DNA of 64,000 bases, taken from Xestospongia bergquistia (Eukaryota > Porifera > Demospongiae > Haplosclerida > Petrosiidae). The notes under the pieces were generated by a model. That model saw only the letters and a list, made by a program, of their open reading frames with translations, had not been told where the DNA came from and made no database searches. Below are positions 34,514 to 46,601 of the stretch, piece after piece (position 1 is the first letter of the stretch; each line of letters opens with the position of its first letter). The DNA lies in assembly GCA_963965975.1 (NCBI GenBank), contig OZ014418.1, positions 5,096,775 through 5,160,774 of the forward strand, given 5' to 3'. The position numbers and the translations under genes were made by a program.

Positions 34514-36143
34514 ATGACTGATGTTATAGTGTTTTCGCCGTCCTTCAACAAGCAATGCAAGCTAAGATTGACTGAATCAGCTCTTGTTGCTGAAGAACCA
34601 GGTGCTGATGATGCAAAAACGTTGTTTTCTGTTAATCTAGAGGATGTGTTGGGTCTAAACGTTCTTTCCAAGCCAGCTAATGGAAGACCAGCTGTGTGTC
34701 TAGCTGAATTATGCACCTACTCTCTGGAAAAACATCGGCCTCACAAGAAACCCTCTCGAGCTTTACGAAGAGAGTTGCTTGAATTTGCTGGATCTGATAA
34801 TTTTGAGGACAATCAACGTATAGCTGAAGAGTGGCGAAATGCTATACAGACTCAGTGTTTGAGAAATGACAAGAAAATATTCATGTCAAATCAAGGTTAG
34901 AGTACGTAATTTATTATGAATAATCACATCTGTGATCATGTTATTGAAGTAACTGTTGTGTCATTCTTTATCTACTTCATTTTTTCATTCAGATGATGAG
35001 AGTGAGCTATCTCCAAAGTCTATCCTGTTAATCATTAATCCGTTCTCTGGTACTGGGAAAGGTGTTGAGCTCTATCATAAGGAAGTACAACCTATCTTTG
35101 AGGCTGCTGGTATCACTATTGTTAAAGAAGTTATTTCAGGTTAGTAATGGTAATACCTTGATAAAATAATACAGCATGCTGTGTACAGGCATGTATTTTA
35201 ATACACATTATATATTTTTCTATATTAGAACATCAAGGTCACATCATTGAGATAGTGAAAACCTTTGATATTTCTACTATTAATGGTATTGTAGCTGTTG
35301 GTGGTGATGGTACTCTCAATGAGGTAATATAACTTATTGTTACTAATTTGATATCTTTAGACCATGAATGTGTTCTTGCCTTGTTTTTAATAGAGTTTGT
35401 ACTATATCTTTGGTTTAATTCCGTATATTTAAAATGGATAACTACTAATTCCAATCAATTTTGTTATTGTGAGCTAATTAATGAAACAAATAAAATTATA
35501 AGCATGGAATGCTGAGGTGTATCGTAACAATAGCATACACTTATCATAAGGAATATTGGATGCTTGATGTTTGGTTGCATAAAAACACTTTTAGTATGAT
35601 GATAACTTATTACTTTCACTTTTAAGATTTGTGTAATTTTTATCCTGCTTTCTTAGAATAATAGTACTCTTTGTTACTATCAAAATTTATGCTACATATT
35701 TCATCAATAGGACTTTAGGATCATTTCAAGGATGTGATTAAATAATGTTTGATAAAATGGCCATTTCAATACATAGATAGGTTCTTATGTAACTATGAAA
35801 AGGACTATGTAACATCAGTGGACAATTTTGATGTTTGGTCATCATTTCTGAGAGTTCTCCCTGTCTGAGCCCATAACCCACAAAAAGGAAATGATCTTTC
35901 AATTAAGTATAGGTGTTTGACATACAGTGGCAGTCAGGTAGTCATAATATTAACTCAGAGACTGTATAACACCATATGGCTCTTTTTGTGGTTGATTTCA
36001 TCATTTCTGAGATTTCTTCTTTTCTAAACCTTTCAAAACCCTGTAGCCCACAAAAGGAAATGATCATTCAATTAAATGCATGTGTTAGACATACAACGGT
36101 AGTCAGTAACTCACTTCAAGTCATAATGCTAATTGTTACAAAG

Positions 36144-36186
<43 letters not shown>

Positions 36187-39100
36187 TAATATAGGCTGAT
36201 ATCACTATAATTAAAACATTGAACACTGAATAGAACTACTAAGGCTAAAGAATTAGCAGCAATGTCTGTGGATTATTGGAAATATACAGAGAAGCAAGAT
36301 AGTGAGACACAGAGTTAATAAAATTCATTAGTTTGCATATGCTTCTGCAATTAAAGGATGTGGTTTTTATATACCTATCTATCTAGCTACAGTAACTGGT
36401 CAGGCCATGATCTAGCTACTTTTTGGGCAAAGTTGATTAACATTAGTACATGTATGTTATTACAGTCCTACACTGATTACATGTAGCTGTACATATCTGC
36501 TACATCCACTCTGACCACATCCTAGCATGGAACCTCTAGGTTTGCTTGCTTGGGGTCTGATATATATATATATTTATTCATCTAAAATGATTATAGGACT
36601 ACCTGGCATGCACAGTGTCAAATCTCTACATAGTAGCCACAACTTAAGGTGGATATATTTAGTGAGACTCGACTATGTAGGGATTTTATATTACTATTGG
36701 ATTGTGAACTTGTTTTAGATGTTTGTACCATCATCTCTACAATTTTTAGAAACATAAGGTTTGAGGTTACTAGAAGGTTAGAGAACAGACAAATGGAAAG
36801 ATCTAATAGAAAAACACAGGAAAGATGACAGTAGCTAACTGTCCTATAGCAGTTTGCAATTGTGTGGTCCCAGTTTCACTATATTTAAACTATGATTCAT
36901 TTTGTAACTCAATCGCAGATTATCCTTTCTATTCCAATTCAATGATATTCCAAGTATAATTCTACTGTAGTTCTTTCCTACCCTATTATAGCAGCAGTAA
37001 TTCTACCTCAATGCATACATGTATATTTAATGAACTGCATCAATAGCAGCTCTTTTGTTAATGTTCTAGCTTTTTTGGTTTACAAGCATCTTATATATTT
37101 GAGAGAACTACACAACTGACATTATTTTAAAAGAATATTATGTTTTATTCACATATATAATTTACCATAATTTGTCATATATATGGTAAAAAATTTGTTA
37201 TAAAATTATAAAATTTAATATCTAGAAAAATCTGAAAATTGTTTTTTTGGTAAAATTTAAGCTCGCTCACCGAAAAATTGATTAAAATAAAGGGTCTTCT
37301 TAACAGCGTTTCATCTGTATTAATGTTTGATGTTAGATATATTCAAAAGCTGTGCATTTAGTATCCACGTACAAAAAAAATGATAGTAGATTTACCATTG
37401 AATGATAGTTGATTGATATTGGAACTTCAGTTGAACTATATTATATAGTGGAACTGCAGTAGAGGTACAATTAAAACAAAGTGGAAGAAAGAATTATCCT
37501 TCATAAATATTAGACTTGTACATAAATATAGTTGAAATAAAGTAGAAATGGAAATGTTATGGAAATGCATTAAAATCATAGTAGAATTATAGTTGAAATA
37601 CAATAAAAGTGGAACTAGAATTGTATGAAGAATGACCTTAATAAGCCAATATACCGTCCTCTTCTAATGAATAATAATTAAATAAATAATGTCCCTCCGA
37701 GAAGCTACTTCCAGTTTAATAAGAAAGAAATTTGTGCTATCCCTACATAGGTACTATCACTGCCTGCCTGATATTTTATCTTTTAGGTTGTGAATGGCTT
37801 AATGTCAAGACCAGACTGGCAGACTGCTATCAAAACACCAGTAGGATTACTTCCAGCAGGGTCTGGTAATGGCTGGGTGGCATCACAGCTTCTTGAAACC
37901 AAGTATGATATATAAAAATTTTCTGCCTGGTACATTTAATGTTCCAGACAGTCCTAAGAATGTTTTATTATAGAAAATATATTGTTGTATGTGTCTATAG
38001 TGTTCAACTTGTCTAAATAAATTGAGATTTCATACAATTAAATATTTTAATCAATGTATTTTATTTGGCCTGCCACAACATATTAGAAATTGATTCGTTG
38101 ATGTAACCAATATATGGTTATACAGGTTGCATGTACATAGTAAATTATTTGAAGCAATAAAGTAAACATCATGTACAGTATTCATTACTAATGTAATAAA
38201 TGTACTATAGAATACATATAGCTAATTGTTGGAACAATAATGATCAATGACATTTTTCTAATTTTCTAATGGAAAGTAGAAAAATTTGTAAGATAACCAA
38301 TCAAAATTATTCGTAGAAAAATTTCTAAGATAATCAATCAAAATTATTCATTGTTAATTTTTACAAGGTTAGATTTATACAATTGTTGAAACATTCAATT
38401 TTCCAAAACATGGTAGAAATTCATACATACACTTCAATGTATTTTGTAGGGAATACATGCAACTAAAATGTATACATGAATTAGTTAAAATAACCAATTT
38501 ATTTTTAACTTTTACCAACTCTTCAGATGTATTTGCTGAATTATACTCCTCCTTTCTAATGATTTTATATATTCTTGTTTAAATTTGCTAGGATACATTT
38601 TGTTTTCTTTCACTTGTTATTCTCATTAAGTGTATGTTTTATGAAGTATTGGATAGAGACTGAGGTTACTTTGTTTTTAGCAGCCCCAAAAAACGAAATA
38701 TAACATGTGAGGGAATCATTTCTAACTAACAAAGTAACAGATGCTCAGGTCTATATTTAGCTTAGAAGTCAGTTAGTAATATATCCACATTAATCACAAA
38801 CTTTGAGACTTTGATAGAAGTACTTATAAATTATTCATAATGATCACGAAGCTTTGAAGTAGCCAAAAGTTTAATCTACCAAGCTTTAATTAAATTTTTG
38901 TGCTACTGTACCAGTAATAGAAGGATAGTTATGATTATGTTATAACCCATAGTTGATCATTAAGTGGGTTTAATCCTATCATTTCAAACACAGACTTCAT
39001 AATTAAAAAAATTGCTTTATCAGGAACAGTATTTTTTAGTATTGGAATTATCATGATTTTCTTGTACAAACTTCTTTTCTCACAAAACTCATTATCATGT

Positions 39101-40248
39101 GACCTTTAGCTACTTGTCATATGACTATTGGTATGTGATTGGATAGAGTTGACATACCACACTAATCACACTAGGACTCCAAGCCAGACTGCCTTTTCAT
39201 TAGAGGGGAATGGCTGTCTGGGGGGGACAAGAAGCTTTGAAGTTTGATCAGCCACACCCATCATTATTGTGCTTAACTAGTAAAGTCTTCATTGGCTGTC
39301 ATTTGCATTACCATTTAATATATGGCAAAACAATTATGGGATTACCTGATGTGCTTTGTGAAATGTTTTGTTTGGAATAAACTATTTTACCCTCAAATGT
39401 TTAACTATATAGTAATGTTTATATATAAATGTATAATAGCATATCCCTTCACTTATTGGTATAAACTGTGAATACTTACTTGTTATAATTTCAGGGAAGA
39501 CTACAGTATTGCTAATGCTGCTTTTCAAATTGCCAGAGGAGGAGTTCAACCTTGTGATCTAGTGTCTATACAGACTGAATCCAATCATTGCTACATGTTT
39601 ATGACATTTCAGTGGGGTATCTTTTCAGATGCAGACATTGAGTCTGAGAAATTTCGAATACTTGGAGGATATTTAAGAGATGTTTCTGCTGGACTTTGGT
39701 CATTGCTACGAAAACGTGCATATGAGGGTCGACTAAGTTATCTACCTCTTCAAGATGATTCCTCCCCTACTATTGAAGAAGAGAGCATGCACACAACTGT
39801 CAATAATGAAACCAATGGTGAGACTGCAACATCATGTAATTGGCAAGGCCCTCCTGATGACCTTCTTCCTCCAAAGCTCTCTGATCCAGTTCCCAGCACA
39901 TGGAAAACTATAGAGGGTAACTTTGTCTCTCTTGTAACAGTGCTATGTGCTTGTGTAGCTGATTTCTACACAGTTCTACCTGACCTGTTAATAGGATCAG
40001 GAGAAATGGGTATATTGTATGCTCTAGACAGCATCACACGATGGGAATTGTTCAATCAGTTAGCTTCAGGTAGTGGGCGATATCATGAATTTGAGAGTAT
40101 TCACCAGATTCGTACTCAAGCATTTCGTTTAGAACCAATCACACCAGGGAGAATCACTGTGGATGGGGAGCTATTAAAATATGGTCCTTGTCAATTCCAA
40201 CTTCATTCTAATCTTATGCGGGCTTTCTCTAGGAAAAGAAGAAGCTAA
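34514..40248 (+). CDS. SPHK: Sphingosine kinase, downstream tandem copy
   Basis: Five exons in the same arrangement as the first copy: 34514-34895, 34993-35139, 35229-35323, 37797-37902 and 39495-40248. Exon phases are identical, and by eye the protein is roughly 85-90% identical to the upstream copy. All catalytic landmarks are kept: INPFSGTGKGVELY, GGDGTLNE, LPAGSGNGWVASQ, GVQPCDL and RLEPITPGR. C1 reads SGTGKG here but SGTRKG in the upstream copy, so this one is nearer the family consensus. Introns 3 (2.5 kb) and 4 (1.6 kb) are much longer than in copy one and contain a TA run and dispersed repeats. Tandem duplication followed by intron growth is the simplest reading. Confidence 0.92.
35885..36130. 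repeat. Duplicated intronic segment
   Basis: A block beginning CCCACAAAAAGGAAATGATC and ending near GTCATAAT occurs twice in this intron (near 35877-35950 and 36046-36127). A related copy lies at the equivalent place in intron 3 of the upstream kinase (near 31206-31290). This shows the introns are homologous and that the block duplicated again in the downstream copy. Confidence 0.6.
36145..36182. repeat. (TA)n microsatellite in sphingosine kinase intron
   Basis: Uninterrupted TA dinucleotides over 38 bp in intron 3 of the downstream kinase. Confidence 0.95.
38277..38350. repeat. Short direct duplication
   Basis: Two adjacent copies of a block of about 37 bp containing AGAAAAATTT(G/C)TAAGATAA and CAATCAAAATTATTC, in intron 4 of the downstream kinase. 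Confidence 0.6.
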
Positions 40249-41095
40249 TTTGCATTTTCCCAAACTTTAATATTTACCTTATTTGTTATTTATACTTTCC
40301 AGTCTATGTTTACAAATTCAAACCAAACCACCCATTACTTTAAAAAGAATCATTTTAATTTTTGAATAGCACAATGTGGATTGCTATGACTGCATGTTTT
40401 CAAGTACCACTTTAAATATTGATTGGTTGATTTAATCAATCTATGATTGTTTTCATTGCATAAGCATAATACATGATGAGATACCGAGAAACACCACTCA
40501 GTTCTCAATACTAATATACTAATAACAAGTTATTTAGTTGATTGTCAGAGTTATGAGATTCTGCATAACATCTAGATCTCATTAGACAATAGCTACCTTA
40601 ACTGTATGTACAGGGTAGTCTTATTTCCTTATTATGTTTGCACTGTAATATCAAGGAATAATAGGGTATATGCTGCTTTCTCTTAACAACGAAATATGTT
40701 GCCTACATCTATTTATATCATCACAATCACTATTTCTGGGCAACTGTAGTATGTTAGTAACTAAAACAAAGTAGTAATTACTACTTCTCAGTATCTCATT
40801 ATGTACTATTTGCAACAAAACAATGTAAAAAAGGATAGATTGATTTAACCAAATTCTTGATTGGTTAAATCAAATCAATCCATTTTTACAGTGTGCACAG
40901 TTCCATACACTACACTAGAAATAAATTTATGTTGGTTGTGAACGCTATTGAGAATCTTAAAGAATGACTGAGTGAGTGAGAGACTAAAGCATGCCATCTT
41001 TAACATTCAAAAAGATTACAATATAATTATTATTAATCATATTTGGCACATCTCTACATAATATTTGTTTACTCTATCTACTATAGTCTTCATAA
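40249..41095. other. Intergenic region between sphingosine kinase and dCMP deaminase
   Basis: AT-rich region between convergent genes with no coding signal. It holds one small hairpin element at 40824-40890. Confidence 0.6.
40824..40890. repeat. Small hairpin, MITE-like
   Basis: The 67-bp segment has arms of about 29 bp. The left arm begins TGTAAAAAAGGATAGATTGA, and the right arm on the other strand begins TGTAAAAATGGATTGATTTG. Both arms end TTTAACCAA around an 8-bp loop. The transcript would fold strongly, but no known RNA family is recognised. Confidence 0.6.
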
Positions 41096-41718
41096 TTATA
41101 ATTTATTCATAGTTTGTAGACTTTCTATTGTTAATGCCATAGTCTTTTCTTTTGGTACATGTTGCCTAAAGAAGGTGATGCTATGTTGAAAATATTCTGA
41201 ATTACTAACCGAAATTTAACATTGGCTTTTGTAAGAATGTCTTCTGCAATTTGGTACTTTGGTTTGTCTTTGTATTTATGACTCATATAAATGACTTCAG
41301 TGACCCCTGATTGCACAATTAGCTTGGCACAGTCTTTGCAGGGAAATAATCCAGTGTATAAGATTGATCCATTTACATCCTTATCTCCTTTATTAATAAA
41401 GGCATTGTATTCTGCATGACATACTAAAACAACAAAGAATATATGATTGTTATAGCTTATGGTTACCATATGGCCTTTTATTTTCTTCTTCATTCTCTGG
41501 CATGTTAGTCCATGGCAGAAGGTCATCACTACAGCCCCATGGCATGCCATTATATCCAGTGGAGATTACTTTACCATCTCTGACGATGCAAGCACCAACC
41601 TGCACATAATATGAGCACATTTGACATTATTACTGTATTTATTTACCTGAGTTAGAGGATCTTTACTTCTTTCAGCTGTCAGAAATGCAAGAGCCATAAA
41701 GAAATTGTCGTCTTCCAT
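41096..41718 (-). CDS. DCTD: Deoxycytidylate (dCMP) deaminase
   Basis: Four exons on the minus strand, the first starting [21 protein letters not shown] at 41718. Exon 2 carries the substrate loop [12 protein letters not shown]. Exon 3 holds the zinc and catalytic motifs CHAEYNAF (HAE, with the catalytic Glu) and FPCKDCAK (PCXXC). After a donor near 41211 the last exon gives [10 protein letters not shown] and stops at 41096-41098. The total is about 160 residues; human DCTD has 178. It converts dCMP to dUMP for thymidylate synthesis. An unspliced read-through frame at the third intron is also open and was not preferred, because the spliced version keeps a family-like C-terminus. The gene is head-to-head with a paralogue at 41857. 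Confidence 0.9.
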
Positions 41719-41856
41719 TGCTGTATATTGCTTTTAATTTAAAGAAAAGTTATCAATTTAATTTAATTTGGGATAAGAGCTATTATTAGAAACTATACCT
41801 CCCTAGTATGACCATGTGAATGTTATTAACAGGTATATTATAAATGTGGGTGGTGC

Positions 41857-42564
41857 ATGACAACAATGGCTGAACCTGAGGTCATAAAGAAAAGAACTGA
41901 TTACATACAATGGGATGATTACTTTATGGGTACTGCTATCTTGGCTTCAAAGCGATGTGATTTGAATGCACACGTGAGGCTACTATTTATTACTACTGCT
42001 TTCTATAAAAGCCATTTTATTTGCTGTTTAGCTTCAGGTTGGGAGTTGCATTGTCTCTTTGGGAAAAATAGTTGTAGGAGTTGGTCACCATACATTGGTA
42101 AAAGGAATGAGTAAGGGTAATCTTCAATTAACTGATGACATAGCTGACTACTGTAAGTTAAGATATCCATTATATCTAATAATATAAGACAAGTCTTGTA
42201 GTATGTCATGCTACAATGAATGCTATAGTATGGGCTAATAAACAAGATATTTGTGACTGTATCATCTATACTACCAATTTTCCCTGTCACAAATGTGCTC
42301 AACTCATAATTCAATCTGGAGTGAGAATGGTTCACTATATCACTGAAAAACAGTGCGAAGGTCACTTAGACTCACCATATAAGAATCCTCCCAAAACTTT
42401 ACTGACAGAGGCAGGAATCCCACTTAGGTAATGAAAGATGCATCATTTCTCTTTACCTCATATGCTTTATCTAATTTAGACAATACAAACCTAAGAATGT
42501 TGTCATAAACTATGAAAAAATGGATCCAACATTGTTCCTATATAGTTCATTAAGTAATAACTAA
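41857..42564 (+). CDS. dCMP deaminase paralogue lacking the catalytic glutamate
   Basis: Four exons: 41857-41975, about 42037-42152, about 42206-42427 and about 42479-42564. Reading order: IQWDDYFMGTAILASKRC, VGSCIVSLGKIVVGVGHHT, VCHATMNAIVWANK, YTTNFPCHKCAQLIIQSGV, QYKPKNVVINYE. This matches dCMP deaminase from end to end, including the zinc ligands (His of CHAT and both Cys of PCHKC). The proton-shuttling Glu of the HAE motif is replaced by Thr. The GYNGMP substrate loop is also lost and replaced by GVGHHTLVKG. Deaminase activity is therefore unlikely. Frame and splice sites are intact, so this looks like a conserved pseudoenzyme and not a decayed copy; CDADC1-like proteins are an alternative comparison. 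Either Met 41857 or the one three codons later may start. Confidence 0.85.
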
Positions 42565-42613
42565 TGAAAGAAAATATTAATATTATAGATCTATTATTTT
42601 TTAATTAACATTT

Positions 42614-44662
42614 TTACTCAAACCAATTAATGAAACAATTTGATTGTTTAACAACAACTTCTTGAGATATGAATTGAAGGAGATCAATGTCCTGAGTAGT
42701 CAGACCTACATATGGAGAACCTGGACTTAATTCTTCATTTATACTAAGAGTAATTTTACGAAGCTTGAATTTGCATTGACTTTCAAAATAGGTGGTTTGA
42801 AAAACAGTTGCAAAACCCTGTAAATTTTTCTTTATTTTAAGCCCTCTGGATGTACTGCATAAAACTAGGTTTAGGTTTGAAAGATTTCGGTCAAGACTTA
42901 ATATGGCAGTAAAAAGAGATTTCTGTTCATCATTAGTTATATTGCCAATATCAGAAACAAAACGAAGATTAACCAATGAACCACAAGATTGAGAAAGAGC
43001 TTGATGAAGTTCAGTAATATGAGGTTTCACAGCGGGATGAAAGCTCAAAAAGCCAAACAAGACAAGACTGATGTTCTTAATACAACTGTTGGTTAGAATG
43101 TTTCCAAGGTGCTTTACAGCTGAAACTACAGGCATTATTGAAATATGTAAATGTTCAATGCAAACATTTTGATTAGTAAAGAACATATATTCCCCTCCAT
43201 GCTGTGTCCCAGGTTTGAAAAGTACTCTACAAAGGTGGACAGTACTCTGCTTACTTAATAACTGACTAATGACTTCTTCATCAAACAAACAAGCAGACAA
43301 TGTGAGATTCTTTGATACACTGACTGACGAAGCAATGCAACCTGGTAAATCAGTTCCTTCATTTTCCTTAGACAACACTTTAGTCCCTCCTAGTAGTAAA
43401 TATTTCTCTTTAAGACCACTTGAATGGAAAAATGTCTCCATGAACAAAATGAAAGTTTTTGATGACATATTGAAGTTAGTTAACATCAATCTGTGAAATT
43501 GAGATTTCATAAAAAGTGAATTTAATACTGAAATTAAGATTGATGATATAATGCCTTTTGCATCATAATGAAGACTTACTTCCTCAAGTGTATTTATGCA
43601 TTTGTTAAGTATTGCGCAGACAGTTTGGATTTGATGATCAGCAACAGACACACTAAACTCAGTAAGACAATCGAGACACACTGGATTTAACTTTGACAAT
43701 ATTAATTTGTCATAATCAAAAGCAGTTAACGCAAAAGGTTTAATATGAAATGATTTTAAAGGAGAAGCGATATTTGAAAAAATAGCATCAAAGTCCAGAC
43801 GGTTCTCAAATTTAGGGATACCAGTATGTGTAGTGTCCCGCATGGATCGAGTTACATGAAGCATTTGAAGATCTCTGAGAAAATCTGTAAGAATCATGGA
43901 ATTAGCCTTCAGTACATTGCTATCCTCTGTAGGATTATAAACCGGAAAGAAGTTATAATGCAAACAACGAGGACGAAAATCAAAGTGTTTTATAAGGCAA
44001 GACATTGTCTTAATTAACATGCTATGATCATTAAAGCCTTCTAAACTGAAGTACTTAACATACCGATTAGGACAATATAGTACACATTCTTCTATATTAT
44101 AAAGTCTATTGATATTGTACATAGTAATATCAGATAAATTATGTGGAAAGGTTGGAGTAATGATGAAGAAACCACTTAGTACTTTGATGGCACATGATTC
44201 ATCTAATTCAAAATATCGGCTCAATACAATTTCTAATAGCCAACCCAAATATTTCTCTTTCCAAGATAAATTGGGTTTACTGGGAGGAGAAAGACCACCA
44301 GGAATGTATGGATCAGCATAAAATTCTTGGAATTTTGATGCCATCAAAGGTTCTCCAGCATCATCATTTCCCACTGTTACATAACATGGAGAATGGCTAA
44401 GACTCGACTTACTTGCTACATCTATCTTAGGAGAGAACAGAGGCGATCGGGAATAATACGTTTCCTTCCAAATGTCATCAATGTTGATACCACTGGTGAA
44501 CTCTGGTACAGTTTCAAACTGATAGATGTCCGCAGCAGGTAGATTTATGAGAAATTCACGTCGTAATATAGTGGGTAAATGTGTGAAAATAGACAAAGGA
44601 AACTCTTCAAGATGACCAATAAGATACAGGAGAGTCTGCGATTTTAAAGTATCAACATTCAT
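42614..44662 (-). CDS. Intronless F-box/leucine-rich-like protein
   Basis: A single 682-codon frame with no introns among multi-exon neighbours. The N-terminus (FPLSIFTHLPTILRREFLINLPAADIYQFE) resembles an F-box-like helix bundle that starts many leucine-rich proteins. The rest has irregular leucine-rich segments (LTEFSVSVADHQIQTVCAIL; LEEVSLHYDAKGIISSIL; KNLTLSACLFDEEVISQLL; IKNISLVLFGF; SLVNLRFVSDIG; LSNLNLVL), consistent with a degenerate leucine-rich repeat solenoid. No signal peptide or membrane segment is seen. The function is not recognised. A substrate-adaptor role is possible if the N-terminal segment is a true F-box. Lack of introns suggests a retrocopy or an expanded single-exon family. 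Confidence 0.7.
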   Translation of the reverse strand: MNVDTLKSQTLLYLIGHLEEFPLSIFTHLPTILRREFLINLPAADIYQFETVPEFTSGINIDDIWKETYYSRSPLFSPKIDVASKSSLSHSPCYVTVGNDDAGEPLMASKFQEFYADPYIPGGLSPPSKPNLSWKEKYLGWLLEIVLSRYFELDESCAIKVLSGFFIITPTFPHNLSDITMYNINRLYNIEECVLYCPNRYVKYFSLEGFNDHSMLIKTMSCLIKHFDFRPRCLHYNFFPVYNPTEDSNVLKANSMILTDFLRDLQMLHVTRSMRDTTHTGIPKFENRLDFDAIFSNIASPLKSFHIKPFALTAFDYDKLILSKLNPVCLDCLTEFSVSVADHQIQTVCAILNKCINTLEEVSLHYDAKGIISSILISVLNSLFMKSQFHRLMLTNFNMSSKTFILFMETFFHSSGLKEKYLLLGGTKVLSKENEGTDLPGCIASSVSVSKNLTLSACLFDEEVISQLLSKQSTVHLCRVLFKPGTQHGGEYMFFTNQNVCIEHLHISIMPVVSAVKHLGNILTNSCIKNISLVLFGFLSFHPAVKPHITELHQALSQSCGSLVNLRFVSDIGNITNDEQKSLFTAILSLDRNLSNLNLVLCSTSRGLKIKKNLQGFATVFQTTYFESQCKFKLRKITLSINEELSPGSPYVGLTTQDIDLLQFISQEVVVKQSNCFINWFE

Positions 44663-44770
44663 ATTTATAAATTACAACAAGGGGAGTGGCAATAATATTG
44701 GTTTCGTTAGTTATTAGTTATAATGTTAGCAAATAAATACATAATATTAACTGTGTTCGTGTATCTTTAT

Positions 44771-46601
44771 TCAAAGAAGTCTTGCTCCATATCCAAAAGT
44801 GGCTTTGATTGGTTCAAATATAAAATTCTTCCAGCCATCTCTAGTACGTTCATGTTCAGTGCTAGGAATTCCAGTTTGAAGTAGTGTCAATTTTGTACCA
44901 TCATCTTCCTGATAAAATTCCAGTGTCACAAGAGAAAAATGTCCTAATGTGAAAAATATCATTTGATTATTTTTATATTTTTACTATAATTGTTTTACTG
45001 CATTAGAGGTATCTAAAGTTACATTGCCACTACCTGCATCATGAATATCTCAACACTTACCATCAGGCCATTCTTTTGCCCTCCATTTCTGTACAATCTT
45101 GTTAGGTCTGTCCTAATAGTATAAACCAACTTGAATCAAAAGACTGTAATACTAATAATCTTACCAGTTGCACATATTCTCCAGTGATTTGTCCTCCTAA
45201 TATTGAAAATTGACCACCTTTTTGTCCATTAACCGAGGCTGTAGATCTAGTGTAAGCTTGTACAAGCTAAAGACAAATGACAGTCTTTATATATATATAG
45301 AGCCATACCTCTTCTACAATAAACACATTAAATAAGTCTTCTACACTGCACTTAAATGACTCTGATAATTTAACCTTTTTTGTAGAAATCTTCAACCCTA
45401 ATGCTGGAAATAGACATTATTATAATATTTACAACATATAATGAGATACTTACTATTAGAAGAGTCAGAACTGGAAACAGTAGTCAATTTAACATCTTTT
45501 TTAACAACTTTGGACACTTCTGAACTCATCTGAGAAGTTGGTAGCATTAGTCCTTGGCTAAAATCTATTATGCAATGGTAAGAATTTATTAACAACCTTC
45601 TAACTGATTACCATTAGAAAGCATATGTACATAATCTTGTAATTTTATAGTAATTTCTGCTTTAGCTATTTTTAATAGTAAGTCATGAGGACAATTGCCA
45701 CTTTTTAATGTCAATGAGATCTATAAAAGGAGATAAACAAAGCATAACAAATCAATTAATTAGCTTTTTATTATTCTCACTTCAATATCTTCAAGTGTAT
45801 TCTCATCAGAAAAGTTCCTGATCTCAACTGACCCGTCTCCTTCACCAGTCAGCTTTCCAGTAATAGCCCAGTCATACAAAACGATAAGTTTTCCTTTTCG
45901 ATTGCTGTAATGACAACAATAATGTCATAAAAATGAAATTAAAGCATGATGCCACAGCTAGACTTTGGGTCATTAAATAGGCAGTTGTCCCTTAATTCAA
46001 GGGAGGAAGGCTTCAATAATGTAAGTCTAACACATATATGCCATCAAAGCCTAGCATCTAAATCTTACAATTGTTTCTAGAGGAAGACATTCCTTCAGGT
46101 GAGTAAACATCACATATCTATCAGCAAGAAGGAAAGGTAGAACTTTAGATACCTCTAAATTGATCTATGTACAACTAGTATTGCTAAATGTAGACATACC
46201 TGACTGATGCTTCACCTGTTACAACTAAGTCAGATAACTTCCATGAACCTAAAAGGTAGTCAAATTATACATTATTATTAAATTTTTATAATAATTATAA
46301 TTATAAATAAACAATATCAATTGTAATTTCTTGGTTGGTAGAGAATGTGAACAAATTTGTAAGATGGTAATAATTGGTCACATAAGACATACCTATGTCA
46401 GAGTTTTCAATATTAATTGCTGTAAGAAATGACTTCAGTTTATTTTTAGACCAAGCAGATGCATCTTTCACTGTCCTGTATGAAACAGACAGAATTACTT
46501 CTAAAACATTAGTCAACTTACCAATGCCAATTATTTACATTGACAGCGTCAGGACGATCTTCTACTATCCATCTTGGATCTCCTTCACCCCACTTAGCCA
46601 T
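44771..46601 (-). CDS. AHSA1: Activator of Hsp90 ATPase (AHSA1)
   Basis: About eight to nine short exons on the minus strand. The first (from 46601) encodes MAKWGEGDPRWIVEDR...NNWHW, the very conserved Aha1 N-terminus. Middle exons include GRKGKLIVLYDWAI-type sequence near 45880 (Aha1 N-terminal domain), and the last ends FGYGARLL at 44771, as in vertebrate AHSA1. The N-terminal domain binds the Hsp90 middle domain and stimulates its ATPase; the C-terminal AHSA1/START-like domain contacts the dimerised N-domains. Individual internal exon borders were not all resolved. The start is 92 bp from the TRAPPC6 start on the other strand, so the two probably share a promoter. Confidence 0.9.

Noticed and set aside
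37420-37620. Possible inverted repeat pairing with 36930-37010
   Set aside because: Only scattered matches such as AGTAGAATTATA could be aligned by eye; not strong enough to call an element.
41131-41220. Read-through C-terminus of dCMP deaminase without the last intron
   Set aside because: The open extension lacks similarity to the family end, while splicing gives a continuous frame with a family-like tail.
42003-42365. Minus-strand 120-codon frame over the DCTD-like gene
   Set aside because: Antisense to clearly conserved deaminase exons.
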